DNA of 34,536 nucleotides, from positions 1-34,536 of the forward strand of contig PGZC01000056.1 in NCBI GenBank assembly GCA_002839995.1, read 5' to 3'. Position 1 is the first letter of the stretch. The number at the start of each line of letters is the position of its first letter. Positions 24,132 through 32,525 of this stretch are shown piece by piece. The translations under genes and the position numbers were made by a program. The notes below the pieces were generated by a model that saw nothing but the letters and a program-made list of their open reading frames with translations, searched no databases and was not told the DNA's origin. The stretch is from Gammaproteobacteria bacterium HGW-Gammaproteobacteria-4. Its GTDB lineage: Bacteria > Pseudomonadota > Gammaproteobacteria > Xanthomonadales > Xanthomonadaceae.

Positions 24132-27110
24132 TCAGAACTTCAGCGTGAAGCTGCTGAAGATGTAACGACCGACCTGATCGTAGCCGCCCGGCGAGTTCGC
24201 GTTCAACGCCACCGTGGAGCCGGTGAGCGGTGGCCGCTTGTCGAACACGTTGTTCACGCCGAGGGTCAGCTCGCCATATTCGCCGATCGCGAGCGAGCCG
24301 GACAGGTCGAAGTAGTTGGCGGCGGCCAACTCGCCATCGTTCTGGCAGCCAAACTTCGGATTGACGATCGTCCGGTTCGGATTGTCGTCCGTCGGTGCCG
24401 GAATCCGCGCCGGCTGGGTGTCGTCAAACGGGCAAAGGCGCTTGTCGGTAAACAGATTGTCGCCGTTGTTGTCCTTGTAGTCCAGCGCGCCGAAGTAGCG
24501 CCAGCGCATACCGAGGCTCCAGGTGTCGCGCGAGTAGCGGACGGTGGCAATGTGACGCCATTCCGGAGTCTGGCACGAGACGTTGATCTTGCCCGCGCAC
24601 TCGAACGCGGCGTCGTCGTTGACACCTGCCAGCGGCGAGACGGCATCGTCGATCATGTACGTGCCCTGCAGGCTGACATCAACCCGACCACCGAACATGT
24701 TCTCGCCATAGCCAACACCCAGATCGATACCACTGCTGGTGCGGGTACCGAAGTTGTTGGTCAGGTTGGAGACGAAGCCGGAAGTGGCCGGGTTACTGCC
24801 ACGCCACAGATCGCCCGCCGCAGAGCGGTTGACCAGGCTGCACAAGCCGGGGTCGCCGGTCTGGCCGCACAGGTTCAGGATCGTCTGCGCGCCGATGGTT
24901 GCGATCGTATCCTTGATCTTGATGTGGAAGTAATCGACGTTGACGTAGGTGTTGCTGGTCGGGTTGAACACCACACCACCCGTCCAGGTATCGGCTTCTT
25001 CCGGGCGCAGATCAAGATTGCCGCCGACAAGCTGATTGAACTGCGACGCCGGGTTGTCCGCGATCAGGCCGAACCGGCTGGGGTCGACGCCGGTGTTGGC
25101 GCATTGCGCAACAGTGAACGTCGGATTGGCGCCCGCGCACGGATCGGCACCGCCGAATAGCGCAATTTGCTGGGTCGAGAACAGGTTGGCGACGTTCGGC
25201 GCACGAATGGCTCGGTTGAAACCGCCACGAACATTGATCATGCCCAGGTCTGCGCCCAGTGCGATCTTGTAGGTGTTGGCGGTACCGGCCAGATTGTAAT
25301 CCGACCAGCGATAACCAAGATCAAGATTGGCGCTCTCGATGAACCCGGCATCGGTGAGCAGCGGAACCGCGATTTCAGTGAACAGTTCCTTCACTCGCAC
25401 CCGGCCAGACAGCGGCAGTGACGGGCCGCCGGAACCGGTGAAGTTACCGGCCTGGCTGTCGTTATCGGCGGTGAAGTCGAACTTGTCCTCGCGCCAATCG
25501 GTACCCACAACCACCTGGATGGTGTCGCCCTTCGCCGACGGCAAGCCGAAGCCGAGGTCGCCGGTGACATAGGCGGTGATTTCGGTCAGCGCCGTGGTGG
25601 TGTTGAGGATGCTGGTGCCGGCAAGCGCTTGAGCTGCCTCAACGGTGACACCGCCCGGGACCCACACATTGTAGGGAATGCAACCGGCGAAGGTGTTGTC
25701 AGGCTGGCAGCCAAGGATGGCCTTGGCCACGCGATCGCTCAGCAGATCATTCACACCGATGGTGGTGTTGGTGTTGCGGCCATACAGGAACGAGGCGTTG
25801 TAGGACCAGTTCTCGTTGATGTCGCCTTCAGCGCCGGTAACGATGCGGAAGTTCTCATCATCCTGCGCAAAATGGCGCGGGCCACCCTCGACGTTGCGCT
25901 TGGCAACGTAGATGGTGAGGTCGCCGTTCGCCGGGTCGATGCCGAAATCGGAGCACAGGCTGCCGACCAGCGGGTTGTCGCAGGTGATACCGACCGGGGT
26001 GAAGAAGGTGCCGGACTCGGCCACCTGGATCGCCGAGCGCCGGTTGATGTACATCGTTTCGAGATACGGCTTGAAGTGTTCGTTGACTTCAAACTTCAGC
26101 GAGGTGCCGAAGGTGTAACGCTCGTCGGGACGCTGGAAGTAGTTGATCGGCGCGTAGTTGTACGGCGCGCCGTAGGCATCCAGCCAGCTACCGTCGGGAT
26201 TGAGGCTGGCCGAGGAACCGAAGCCATCAAAGGTGTCGGTCTCGGGTTGGTAGACGTAGAAGTTGCCGGCCGCGTTGGTGGCCGAACCACCGCAGGCGGT
26301 GCCCGCGGCGTTCAGGGCACACGCCGAGAAATCGCGCTGGCCCTGGAACAGCGGGTCATTCTTGCGCCAGGTCGCCCACGCCATCGCATGGCCGCGACCA
26401 TCGGCGAAGCTGCTGCCCATCGCGACATCGATGTTGGTGGCTTCACCGTCGAAGCCGGAATCGCCGGTCGGGAAGTCGAAGCCGCGCGCGGCTTCCAGAT
26501 CCTGGATGAACTTGGTGCTGTTGTCGTGCTGGAAGGCCGAGTAGCCGAAATTGACGCTGACGCCTTCGAACTCGTCATCGAGCAGGAAGTTGACCACGCC
26601 GGCAACGGCGTCCGAACCGTACACGGCCGATGCACCGCCAGTCAGGATATCGACGCGCTTCACGAGCGAAGCCGGGATGATGCTGATGTCGGTGGCGATA
26701 TTGCCACCTTGCGGCAGACGGAAGCCATTGACCAGGGTCAAGGTGCGTGTCGGGCCGAGGCCGCGCAGGTCGATGGTCGGATAGCCGGTGGCGCCGTTGT
26801 TCTGGAATGAGTCGAACGTCGGTGCCAACTGCGGGTACTGGTTGACCAGATCGTCAACGCGGGTAGCGCCAGCGAATTGAAATACTTCAGCCTGGATCTC
26901 CACCACCGGCGAGGTGGCGGTAATAGCCTGGTTCTGGATGCGTGAGCCAGTTACCTGAACAGCCTCAAGGCGCGCGGCCTTATCCTCATCCTGGGCCTGA
27001 TCGGCCGCAGCATCCTGCGCATAGACGACGCCCGCACCGAGTGTTGCGTTGGCACCCATCACAAGCGCGAAGGTAATCGCCCTGCTGAGGGTTGTGGTCT
27101 TTAGGTTCAT
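24132..27110 (-). CDS. TonB-dependent outer-membrane receptor, Oar-like
   Basis: 992-residue receptor from the ATG at 27110, with GGAG 6 bases upstream. A long signal peptide ends near VVYAQ. LEAVQVTGSRI after the signal peptide is the TonB-box-like and plug entry segment. The plug domain follows (VDDLVNQYPQLAPTF, IDLRGLGPTRTLTLVNG, VKRVDILTGGASAVYGSDAV, AGVVNFLLDDEFEGV). The rest is the beta-barrel, ending in aromatic FSSFTLKF, as the outer-membrane assembly machinery requires. All 14 cysteines lie in seven close pairs in the barrel half, four of them spaced C-x8-C, likely as disulfide-closed surface loops. The ligand is unknown. The neighbours are a sulfotransferase, an oxygenase and a methyltransferase. 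Confidence 0.93.
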   Translation of the reverse strand: MNLKTTTLSRAITFALVMGANATLGAGVVYAQDAAADQAQDEDKAARLEAVQVTGSRIQNQAITATSPVVEIQAEVFQFAGATRVDDLVNQYPQLAPTFDSFQNNGATGYPTIDLRGLGPTRTLTLVNGFRLPQGGNIATDISIIPASLVKRVDILTGGASAVYGSDAVAGVVNFLLDDEFEGVSVNFGYSAFQHDNSTKFIQDLEAARGFDFPTGDSGFDGEATNIDVAMGSSFADGRGHAMAWATWRKNDPLFQGQRDFSACALNAAGTACGGSATNAAGNFYVYQPETDTFDGFGSSASLNPDGSWLDAYGAPYNYAPINYFQRPDERYTFGTSLKFEVNEHFKPYLETMYINRRSAIQVAESGTFFTPVGITCDNPLVGSLCSDFGIDPANGDLTIYVAKRNVEGGPRHFAQDDENFRIVTGAEGDINENWSYNASFLYGRNTNTTIGVNDLLSDRVAKAILGCQPDNTFAGCIPYNVWVPGGVTVEAAQALAGTSILNTTTALTEITAYVTGDLGFGLPSAKGDTIQVVVGTDWREDKFDFTADNDSQAGNFTGSGGPSLPLSGRVRVKELFTEIAVPLLTDAGFIESANLDLGYRWSDYNLAGTANTYKIALGADLGMINVRGGFNRAIRAPNVANLFSTQQIALFGGADPCAGANPTFTVAQCANTGVDPSRFGLIADNPASQFNQLVGGNLDLRPEEADTWTGGVVFNPTSNTYVNVDYFHIKIKDTIATIGAQTILNLCGQTGDPGLCSLVNRSAAGDLWRGSNPATSGFVSNLTNNFGTRTSSGIDLGVGYGENMFGGRVDVSLQGTYMIDDAVSPLAGVNDDAAFECAGKINVSCQTPEWRHIATVRYSRDTWSLGMRWRYFGALDYKDNNGDNLFTDKRLCPFDDTQPARIPAPTDDNPNRTIVNPKFGCQNDGELAAANYFDLSGSLAIGEYGELTLGVNNVFDKRPPLTGSTVALNANSPGGYDQVGRYIFSSFTLKF

Positions 27111-27197
27111 CTTGGTCTCCAAAGTGGTTGCTGTTGTTTCATCGCGTCGGCCGCTTGGTGCGGTTACACGAAGTCCCCCCGACCTGCCGACCCGCCA

Positions 27198-27226
27198 ATA
27201 GTACCTGTTCCGTGGCGCGAGTTAAA
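27198..27226 (-). promoter_or_regulatory. candidate sigma-70-like promoter of the receptor gene
   Basis: On the minus strand, TTTAAC and TACTAT are separated by 17 bases, about 88 bases before the receptor start. The -10 matches the consensus at four of six positions and the -35 is weak. Position and spacing are right, but this is only a pattern match. Confidence 0.35.
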
Positions 27227-27268
27227 GTGTCGTTAAACCGGTGCCATAACGCCGGTGCGAAGCGACCC

Positions 27269-28465
27269 TCAACCCAACAACAGCAACGTCCCCAGCCCGA
27301 GAAACGCGAGAAACCCGATCACATCGGTGACGGTGGTCAGCACCACGGTACCGGCCAGGGCCGGGTCGATGCCCATGCGCTTGAGTGTGAGCGGCACCAG
27401 CACACCGGCGCCGGCAGCAGCGACCAGGTTGATGACCAGCGCGGCAAAGATGACCAGGCCAATGGCGATGCCCTGAAACCAGATCGCTGCGGCGATGCCG
27501 GTTACCGCGCCCCAGAGCAGGCCGTTGAACAGCGCGACCAGCAATTCCTTGTGCCGCCCATGCCGGCGACGATCGGCATCAGCACCGCCAGCGCAACCAC
27601 CTGCTGCAACGTGGCCTCGAACCGACCAATCACCGCCGCCGCCAGAAATGCCGTTACCAGATTGATACCGAGCCACAGCGCACGCCGTTTCACTGCGCGC
27701 CGCACCGGGCTGAACATGTCCTCGTCTTCGTCCAGGCCGGCGGCGCCAAGGGTCTGGTGCTCGGCCTGTTCGCGGATGATATCGACCACGTCGTCGATGG
27801 TGATGCGCCCGAGCAGGATGTTGTTGGCATCCACCACCGGCGCACTGACCCAGTCGTGATCGGAGAATTGGTGGGCGACCTCATTCGCCGAGGTGCCTGC
27901 CGAAATCGCCGGTTGCTCGTCGTCGATCAGCTCGTTGATCGGCGTGCTCGGCTCGTGCGTCAGCAGCGCAGTCACCGCGAGCCGGCCGATGTATTGATGG
28001 CGGCGGCTGACCACGAACAGGTGATCGGTGTGCTCGGGCATTTCGCCGCGCAGGCGCAGGTAGCGCAGCACCACATCGAGGGTGACATCGGCGCGCACGG
28101 TGATCACGTCCGGGTTCATCAGGCGTCCGGCGGTGTCCTCCGGGTACGACAACGCCTGCTCAAGCCGTTCGCGATTCTCGCGATCCATCGACTTGAGCAC
28201 TTCCATCGGGGTCCATGTCGGCCAGCAGGCTTTCACGGACTTCTTCGCCGACATGCAGCAGCACCTCGCCGTCGTCTTCGGCATCCACCAGGCCCCAGAC
28301 CACTGCGCGCCGCGCCGGCGGCAGCGATTCCAGCAGGTTGCCGATTTCCGCCGGCGACAGGGTGTTGACCAGGCGCCGCACCGGCCCCAGACGACCGGAA
28401 TCCAGCGCCTGCGACAGCAGCTTGAGCTGGCGTGTGGTCTTGTCGTGGCGGATGGCTTCAGCCAT
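27269..28465 (-). pseudogene. mgtE: magnesium transporter MgtE, disrupted by two internal deletions
   Basis: MgtE is a CBS-gated inner-membrane Mg2+ channel. The start at 28465 is good (GGGAG, 7 bases). Three frames are needed. Frame one ends the N-terminal domain at LLADMDP near 28215. Frame two restarts at MEVLKSMDRENRERLEQALS, holds both CBS domains (TVRADVTLDVVLRYL; HDWVSAPVVDANNILLGRIT), and enters the membrane part up to VLMPIVAGMGG near 27558. Frame three continues at KELLVALFNGLLWGAVTGIA and ends normally with TVVLTTVTDVIGFLAFLGLG, including the conserved Asp. At both junctions roughly 30 residues seen in related proteins are missing, including the GN-x-GNQ stretch after GMGG. The total span (1,197 bases) is correspondingly short of the usual 450 codons. 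Either a decayed gene or an assembly error. Confidence 0.8.
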
Positions 28466-28738
28466 ACCCGGCTCCCGAAAGGTGGGCGATGCCGCTCGTT
28501 GCGAGCGACAACCGCGCTCGCATTATCCGGGAGTGCGCGGGATACGGAAAGCCGCGCGTGGTCGGTTGCCTCGCAACCACGCCTGCTGCGCAGGCTACGC
28601 CATCGACCGCTACGCGGTTACGCGGGGCTTCGCCCCAACGCTGCGCTTGGTCGCCCACAGGGTGGGCTCCTACAAGAAGCGCGACGGTCTCTCTCTGTAG
28701 GAGCCCACCCTGTGGGCGACCGACGCCACGGCCGGCGA
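28466..28738. repeat. intergenic stretch with REP-like copy C and smaller palindromes
   Basis: At 28649-28674 and 28696-28721 are perfect 26-base arms with the GCCCACAGGGTGGGCTCCTA core and a 21-base spacer unlike that at 7601-7621. The preceding 170 bases hold several short palindromes (for example GCCTGCTGCGCAGGC and GGGGCTTCGCCCC) but no gene. The stretch separates the mgtE start from the stop of the small membrane-protein gene, so it includes the mgtE control region. Confidence 0.8.
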
Positions 28739-28933
28739 CTACAACCAACCCCGCCAGAACGCGATGACGGTAAACCCCACCCACAGCAAGCCGGTAGTGC
28801 GCCGTACCTGCTGGGTGTCGTGCGCGATATGCGGCAACAGCAGCGGCAACAAATGCTCAGCCAGGATTTCGCCACCATCGCCGAACACCACATAGGCGGT
28901 CAGAGCACATGACAACAGATAGACGAACAGCAT
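28739..28933 (-). CDS. small membrane protein downstream of ubiB
   Basis: 64-residue protein from the ATG at 28933; one base separates it from the ubiB stop (TGA-C-ATG), so it is translationally coupled. MLFVYLLSCALTAYVVFGDG is a first hydrophobic segment, HLLPLLLPHI a shorter one, and TTGLLWVGFTVIAFWRGWL a third, so it is inner-membrane located. I do not recognise the family. Its position in the ubiJ-ubiB transcript hints at a link to quinone metabolism, but it could be a passenger. It is easily missed because the open frame runs on upstream into ubiB. Confidence 0.7.
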   Translation of the reverse strand: MLFVYLLSCALTAYVVFGDGGEILAEHLLPLLLPHIAHDTQQVRRTTGLLWVGFTVIAFWRGWL

Positions 28934-28934
28934 G

Positions 28935-30556
28935 TCAGCGTTGCCGCGGCCAGGCGGCGATGAACGCCGCGAACGCACCGCCGCCGAGCAGCCATGCCAC
29001 CAGTGGCATGCCGCCGTAGCGTATGCCCCCGGCTTCCAGGCCATACAACACCGCCGCCATGATGCCCAGTGCGGCGCCGAGAATGGCGAACACCGTGCGC
29101 CGCTGGCCGCTGCGGGTGACGCTGGCGAGTTCGGCCAGGTCTTCCGAACGCAGGCGCAAGGTGGCGTCGCCACGCACGGCTTGCTGCAAATAACTGTGTA
29201 CCAGCTCGGGCATGTGCGGCGCGGCCTTCAGCCAGCCCGGCAACTGCGCGCGCAGGCGTTTGGCGATGGCGCGCGGGCGCCGCTGTTCGCGCAGGATGTC
29301 GGCCAGCACCGGTTGCGCCACCGCCCACAGATCCAGTTGCGGATCGAGCGTGCGGCCCAGCCCTTCGATGTTGAGCAACGTCTTTTGCAGCAGAATCAGC
29401 TGCGGCTGGATGTTTTCAGCAGCACCTCGCCGAGCGCGATTTCGCTCAGCGGGCGGCTGAAATAAGGCTCGCACACCGTGCGCACGTCGGCAGTGAGTTC
29501 TTCCAGGTCGAGCGAGGCGGGCATCCAGCCGGCATCGATATGCAACTGCGCGATGCGTTGATAGTCGCGCGCGAACATGGCGGTGAAGTTCTCCGCCAGA
29601 TAGAACCGGTCGGTCTCCGACAGCGTACCGACGATGCCGAAATCGAGCGCGATGAAACGCGGGTTTTCGACCTGACGCGTGTCGATCCAGATATTGCCGG
29701 GGTGGGCGTCGGCATGAAAGAAATTGTCGCGAAAGACTTGCGTGTAGAACACGCGCACGCCCTTGGCGGCGAGCCGGTGCGGATCGATGCCGGCGGCGCG
29801 GATCGCGGCAACGTCGTCGGCGCGGATGCCATGCACGCGTTCCAGCGTGAGCACGCGCTCGCTGCTGTGGCTCCAGAACACCTCCGGCACGTACAGATCG
29901 GGCGAATCCGCGAAATTGCGTCGCAGCAGACTGGCATTGGCGCCCTCGCGTTGCAGGTCGATCTCGTGGCGCAGCGCGCGTTCGAGTTCGGCCACGACAT
30001 CGAGCGGGCGGATGCGCGCCGCTTCCGGGTGTACCCGATCGACCGCACGCGCCAGCAGCCGCAGCAGGTCGAGATCGTCGCTGATGCGCTTGGCCACGCC
30101 GGGGCGCAGCACCTTCACCACCACCTCGCGGCCATCGTGCAGGGTGGCGGCGTGCACCTGTGCAATCGAGGCCGACGCCAGCGGCGTGCGCTCGAAGCGT
30201 GCGAACAACGCCGTCATCGGCTTGCCGAGCGCCGCCACGACCTCGGCCTCGGCCTGCTCGCCGGGGAACGGCGCGACCCGATCCTGCAGTAGCACCAGCG
30301 CGTCGGCGATGTCGGCTGGCAACAGGTCGCGGCGGGTCGAGAGTACCTGACCGAACTTCACGAACAGCGGGCCGAGCTCCTGCAACGCGAGGCGCAGGCG
30401 TTCACCGCGCGAGGCGTCGGCTTCGTCGGGTCGCGCCGATACGAACGGCCGCAACAGCCGAGTTGTCGGTGCCAGCGCGGTATGTTCCAGAAACGTGTCG
30501 AGCCGATGGCGCAGTGCGATCCGGGCGATGCGCAGCGCGCGCAGCAATGTGCTCAC
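28935..30556 (-). pseudogene. ubiB: ubiquinone biosynthesis kinase-like protein UbiB, frameshifted by a deletion
   Basis: UbiB is an ABC1/ADCK-family atypical kinase/ATPase needed for coenzyme Q synthesis and anchored by C-terminal membrane segments. The start at 30556 overlaps the ubiJ stop (ATGA). The N-terminal part is intact: [20 protein letters not shown] carries the KxGQ motif, [14 protein letters not shown] the Ala-rich loop, and [10 protein letters not shown] with ALDFGIVG the catalytic and metal-binding regions. Near 29418 the frame breaks after [11 protein letters not shown]; the other frame resumes at [20 protein letters not shown] and runs to the normal C-terminus with two hydrophobic segments, ending at 28935. 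About 11 residues that usually join the parts are absent, so this looks like a deletion of about 34 bases. Either truly broken or an assembly fault. Confidence 0.85.
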
Positions 30557-31203
30557 GCGTCGGCTCCGGGCACGCGGGATTGCAGACGCTCGACGCGTGC
30601 GGCAATGCGATCGACCTGTTCGCGAACGGCATCGACGTCATCGTGGAACACGTCGAGCTCCAGCCGGCTCGCGACCACACGCGACTCCTCGGTGAGGTAT
30701 TCGGCGCCGTCGCGAGCCAGTGTCCGCGCATGCGCGAGGCCAGTGCGCAGGCCCTCGCGCAGCACCCGCGCAATCTGCACGCCGAGCACCTCGCCGAACA
30801 GGTCGGCGAAGGGTTTGTCCCAATCGGGGTCGAAGCGCTGTGCCAGGTGCTGCAACGCGCGCGCCAGCTCGGCATCGCCCGACAACTTCAGGCGGCCGGG
30901 CGCGGTTGCGCCGCCGCGGGCGAACGGCAGTTGCGCGAGCAGGCCGGCAAGCGTGGCTTTCACCGCCAGATCGGGTTCGGGTTCATGCTGCGCCGGCCCG
31001 ACTTTCAGGCCACCGTCCACGACCGTCAGCTCCATGGCGAGGGCGGGCGCCTGCAAACTCAGCGTGATGCGGCGGCCATCGAGATTGCGCAAGGCAGCCT
31101 GGGTATCGGGATCGAGCGCCAGCAAATGCGCCAGCGCGCGCTCCAGGGCGCGGCCGGCGAGCGGTTTCAGGCGATCCAGTGGCGATGTGCGGGGGTCGGT
31201 CAT
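30553..31203 (-). CDS. ubiJ: ubiquinone biosynthesis accessory factor UbiJ (SCP2-domain)
   Basis: 216 residues from the ATG at 31203 ([20 protein letters not shown]). UbiJ supplies a lipid-binding SCP2 domain to the ubiquinone biosynthesis complex. Here residues about 15-110 show the pattern of this domain ([71 protein letters not shown]), and the C-terminal half is helical and charged ([18 protein letters not shown]). The stop overlaps the ubiB start by four bases, the classical ubiJ-ubiB arrangement, which supports the name. No clear ribosome site is seen, and the upstream region is filled with palindromic repeats. Confidence 0.88.
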   Translation of the reverse strand: MTDPRTSPLDRLKPLAGRALERALAHLLALDPDTQAALRNLDGRRITLSLQAPALAMELTVVDGGLKVGPAQHEPEPDLAVKATLAGLLAQLPFARGGATAPGRLKLSGDAELARALQHLAQRFDPDWDKPFADLFGEVLGVQIARVLREGLRTGLAHARTLARDGAEYLTEESRVVASRLELDVFHDDVDAVREQVDRIAARVERLQSRVPGADA

Positions 31204-31240
31204 CGGCGCATTGTAATGCACCCGATCGTGTCGAATTTTG

Positions 31241-31477
31241 TTGTTGTAGGAGCTCACCCTGTGAGCGATCGTGATTTTTCAGCCAGAACACAGGCTGGTC
31301 GCCCACAGGGTGGGCTCCTACAAGGCGAGATCGTCGTGCTTTGTCAGGTCGGCCACAGGGTGGGCCAACAGGGCGAGATCGTCGTGCTTTGTCAGGTCGG
31401 CCACAGGGTGGGCCAACAGGGCGGCCAACAGGGCGAGATCGTCGTGCTTGTTGTAGGAGCCCACCCTGTGGGCGACC
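31241..31477. repeat. tandemly expanded REP-like element (copy D)
   Basis: Most of the 316-base gap between ubiJ and the reductase gene is this repeat. A single diverged arm lies at about 31246-31270. The main element has perfect 26-base arms at 31297-31322 and 31452-31477, but the spacer is 129 bases instead of 21. The spacer holds GGCGAGATCGTCGTGCTT three times, starting at 31324, 31372 and 31432: a 48-base unit repeated, then a 60-base unit that includes a 12-base duplication of GGCCAACAGGGC type. The same 18-base segment is the spacer of the element at 7575-7647. Confidence 0.92.
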
Positions 31478-31519
31478 GCGCGCAGCGCGTGTGGCGCCGC
31501 GGCCAACCGAGCGCAGCGC

Positions 31520-32509
31520 TCAACCCAGCGCCTGCGCCAAGCGGTTGAACCCCTCGTCAAGGGAAATGCGCGGGCGGTAACCGAAATCGCGCTCGGCGGC
31601 GCCGATGTCATACCAGTGCGGCGTCGCCAGTTGTTCGGCAAGGAAGCGGGTCAGCGGCGGCTCGCCGCGCAATGGCAGGGTTCGCCATGCCAGCTCGCAC
31701 ACCGCTCCGATGCCGTAGGCGAGGCGGTAGGGTATCGAGGCGCTCACCTGCGGCGCGTCGGCGGCGCACAGCAGGGCGTTGACGATCTCGCGCAGCGGCC
31801 GCGGCTCGCCGTTGGAAATGAAGTACGCCTTGCCGGCGCAGGCGCTGCCTGGCCACAGGTGATCGAAGGCATCGAGATGCGCCTGCGCGGCGTTGTCGAT
31901 AAAGGTGGTGTCGATGCGATTGTCGCCAGCGTTGATCAGACGCAGGCGGCCGGCACGCGCACGCGCGACGAGTCCCGGCAGCAGATGCGGATCGCCCGGC
32001 CCCCAGATCAGACGCGGCCGCAAGGCAACCGTCGCCAACGTTGCGTCATTGGCAGCGAGCACGGCGCGTTCGGCGATCGCCTTGGTGGCGGGATAGGCGG
32101 CACGGAACGGATCGCCATACGGCGTGTCGATTTCGTTGCCGCCCTCCACCGCATGCCCGGCGCGATGGGTGACACTCGGCGTGGAGGTGTACACCAGGCG
32201 CGCAATGCCCAGGGTACGACAGGCATCGAGGACGTTCTGTGTGCCGATGACATTGGCGCGGTGGTAATCCGTGTACGGGCCCCAAGCGCCGGCCTTGGCG
32301 GCGCTGTGGAATACCGCGTCGCGGCCAGTACAGGCGGCACGTACCGCGGCCGCGTCGGCGAGATCGCCGTGAATCCGGGTAACGCCCAGCGCGTCCAGCG
32401 TCGGATGCGTATGCCGCGAAAAGCTGCTGACGTCGTAGCCGCGCGCGATCAGCAAACGACAGATCGCCGCGCCGAGAAAGCCGCCGCCGCCGGTAACCAG
32501 GATGTTCAT
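31520..32509 (-). CDS. oleD: NAD(P)-dependent reductase, OleD-like
   Basis: Short-chain dehydrogenase/epimerase-family protein of 329 residues. The N-terminal [20 protein letters not shown] is the Rossmann dinucleotide site (GGGGFLG). [11 protein letters not shown] provides the active-site Ser/Thr and [13 protein letters not shown] the Tyr-x-x-x-Lys pair. [53 protein letters not shown] and [19 protein letters not shown] match what I recall of 2-alkyl-3-oxoalkanoate reductases (OleD) of long-chain olefin synthesis in Xanthomonadales; a sterol-type 3-beta-HSD is the alternative. The partner genes oleA, oleB and oleC are not in this window. It begins 17 bases after the glycosyltransferase gene, as one operon. 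Confidence 0.72.
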   Translation of the reverse strand: MNILVTGGGGFLGAAICRLLIARGYDVSSFSRHTHPTLDALGVTRIHGDLADAAAVRAACTGRDAVFHSAAKAGAWGPYTDYHRANVIGTQNVLDACRTLGIARLVYTSTPSVTHRAGHAVEGGNEIDTPYGDPFRAAYPATKAIAERAVLAANDATLATVALRPRLIWGPGDPHLLPGLVARARAGRLRLINAGDNRIDTTFIDNAAQAHLDAFDHLWPGSACAGKAYFISNGEPRPLREIVNALLCAADAPQVSASIPYRLAYGIGAVCELAWRTLPLRGEPPLTRFLAEQLATPHWYDIGAAERDFGYRPRISLDEGFNRLAQALG

Positions 32510-32525
32510 GGCGTGTCGTTGACCA

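Noticed and set aside
27269-30556. Programmed ribosomal frameshifting in mgtE or ubiB
   Set aside because: Conserved residues are missing at each junction and no slippery run is seen, so a deletion explains the data better than a slip.
31297-31477. CRISPR-like array
   Set aside because: There are only three repeats and they abut each other as a tandem duplication inside a palindromic element; there are no unique spacers and no cas genes.
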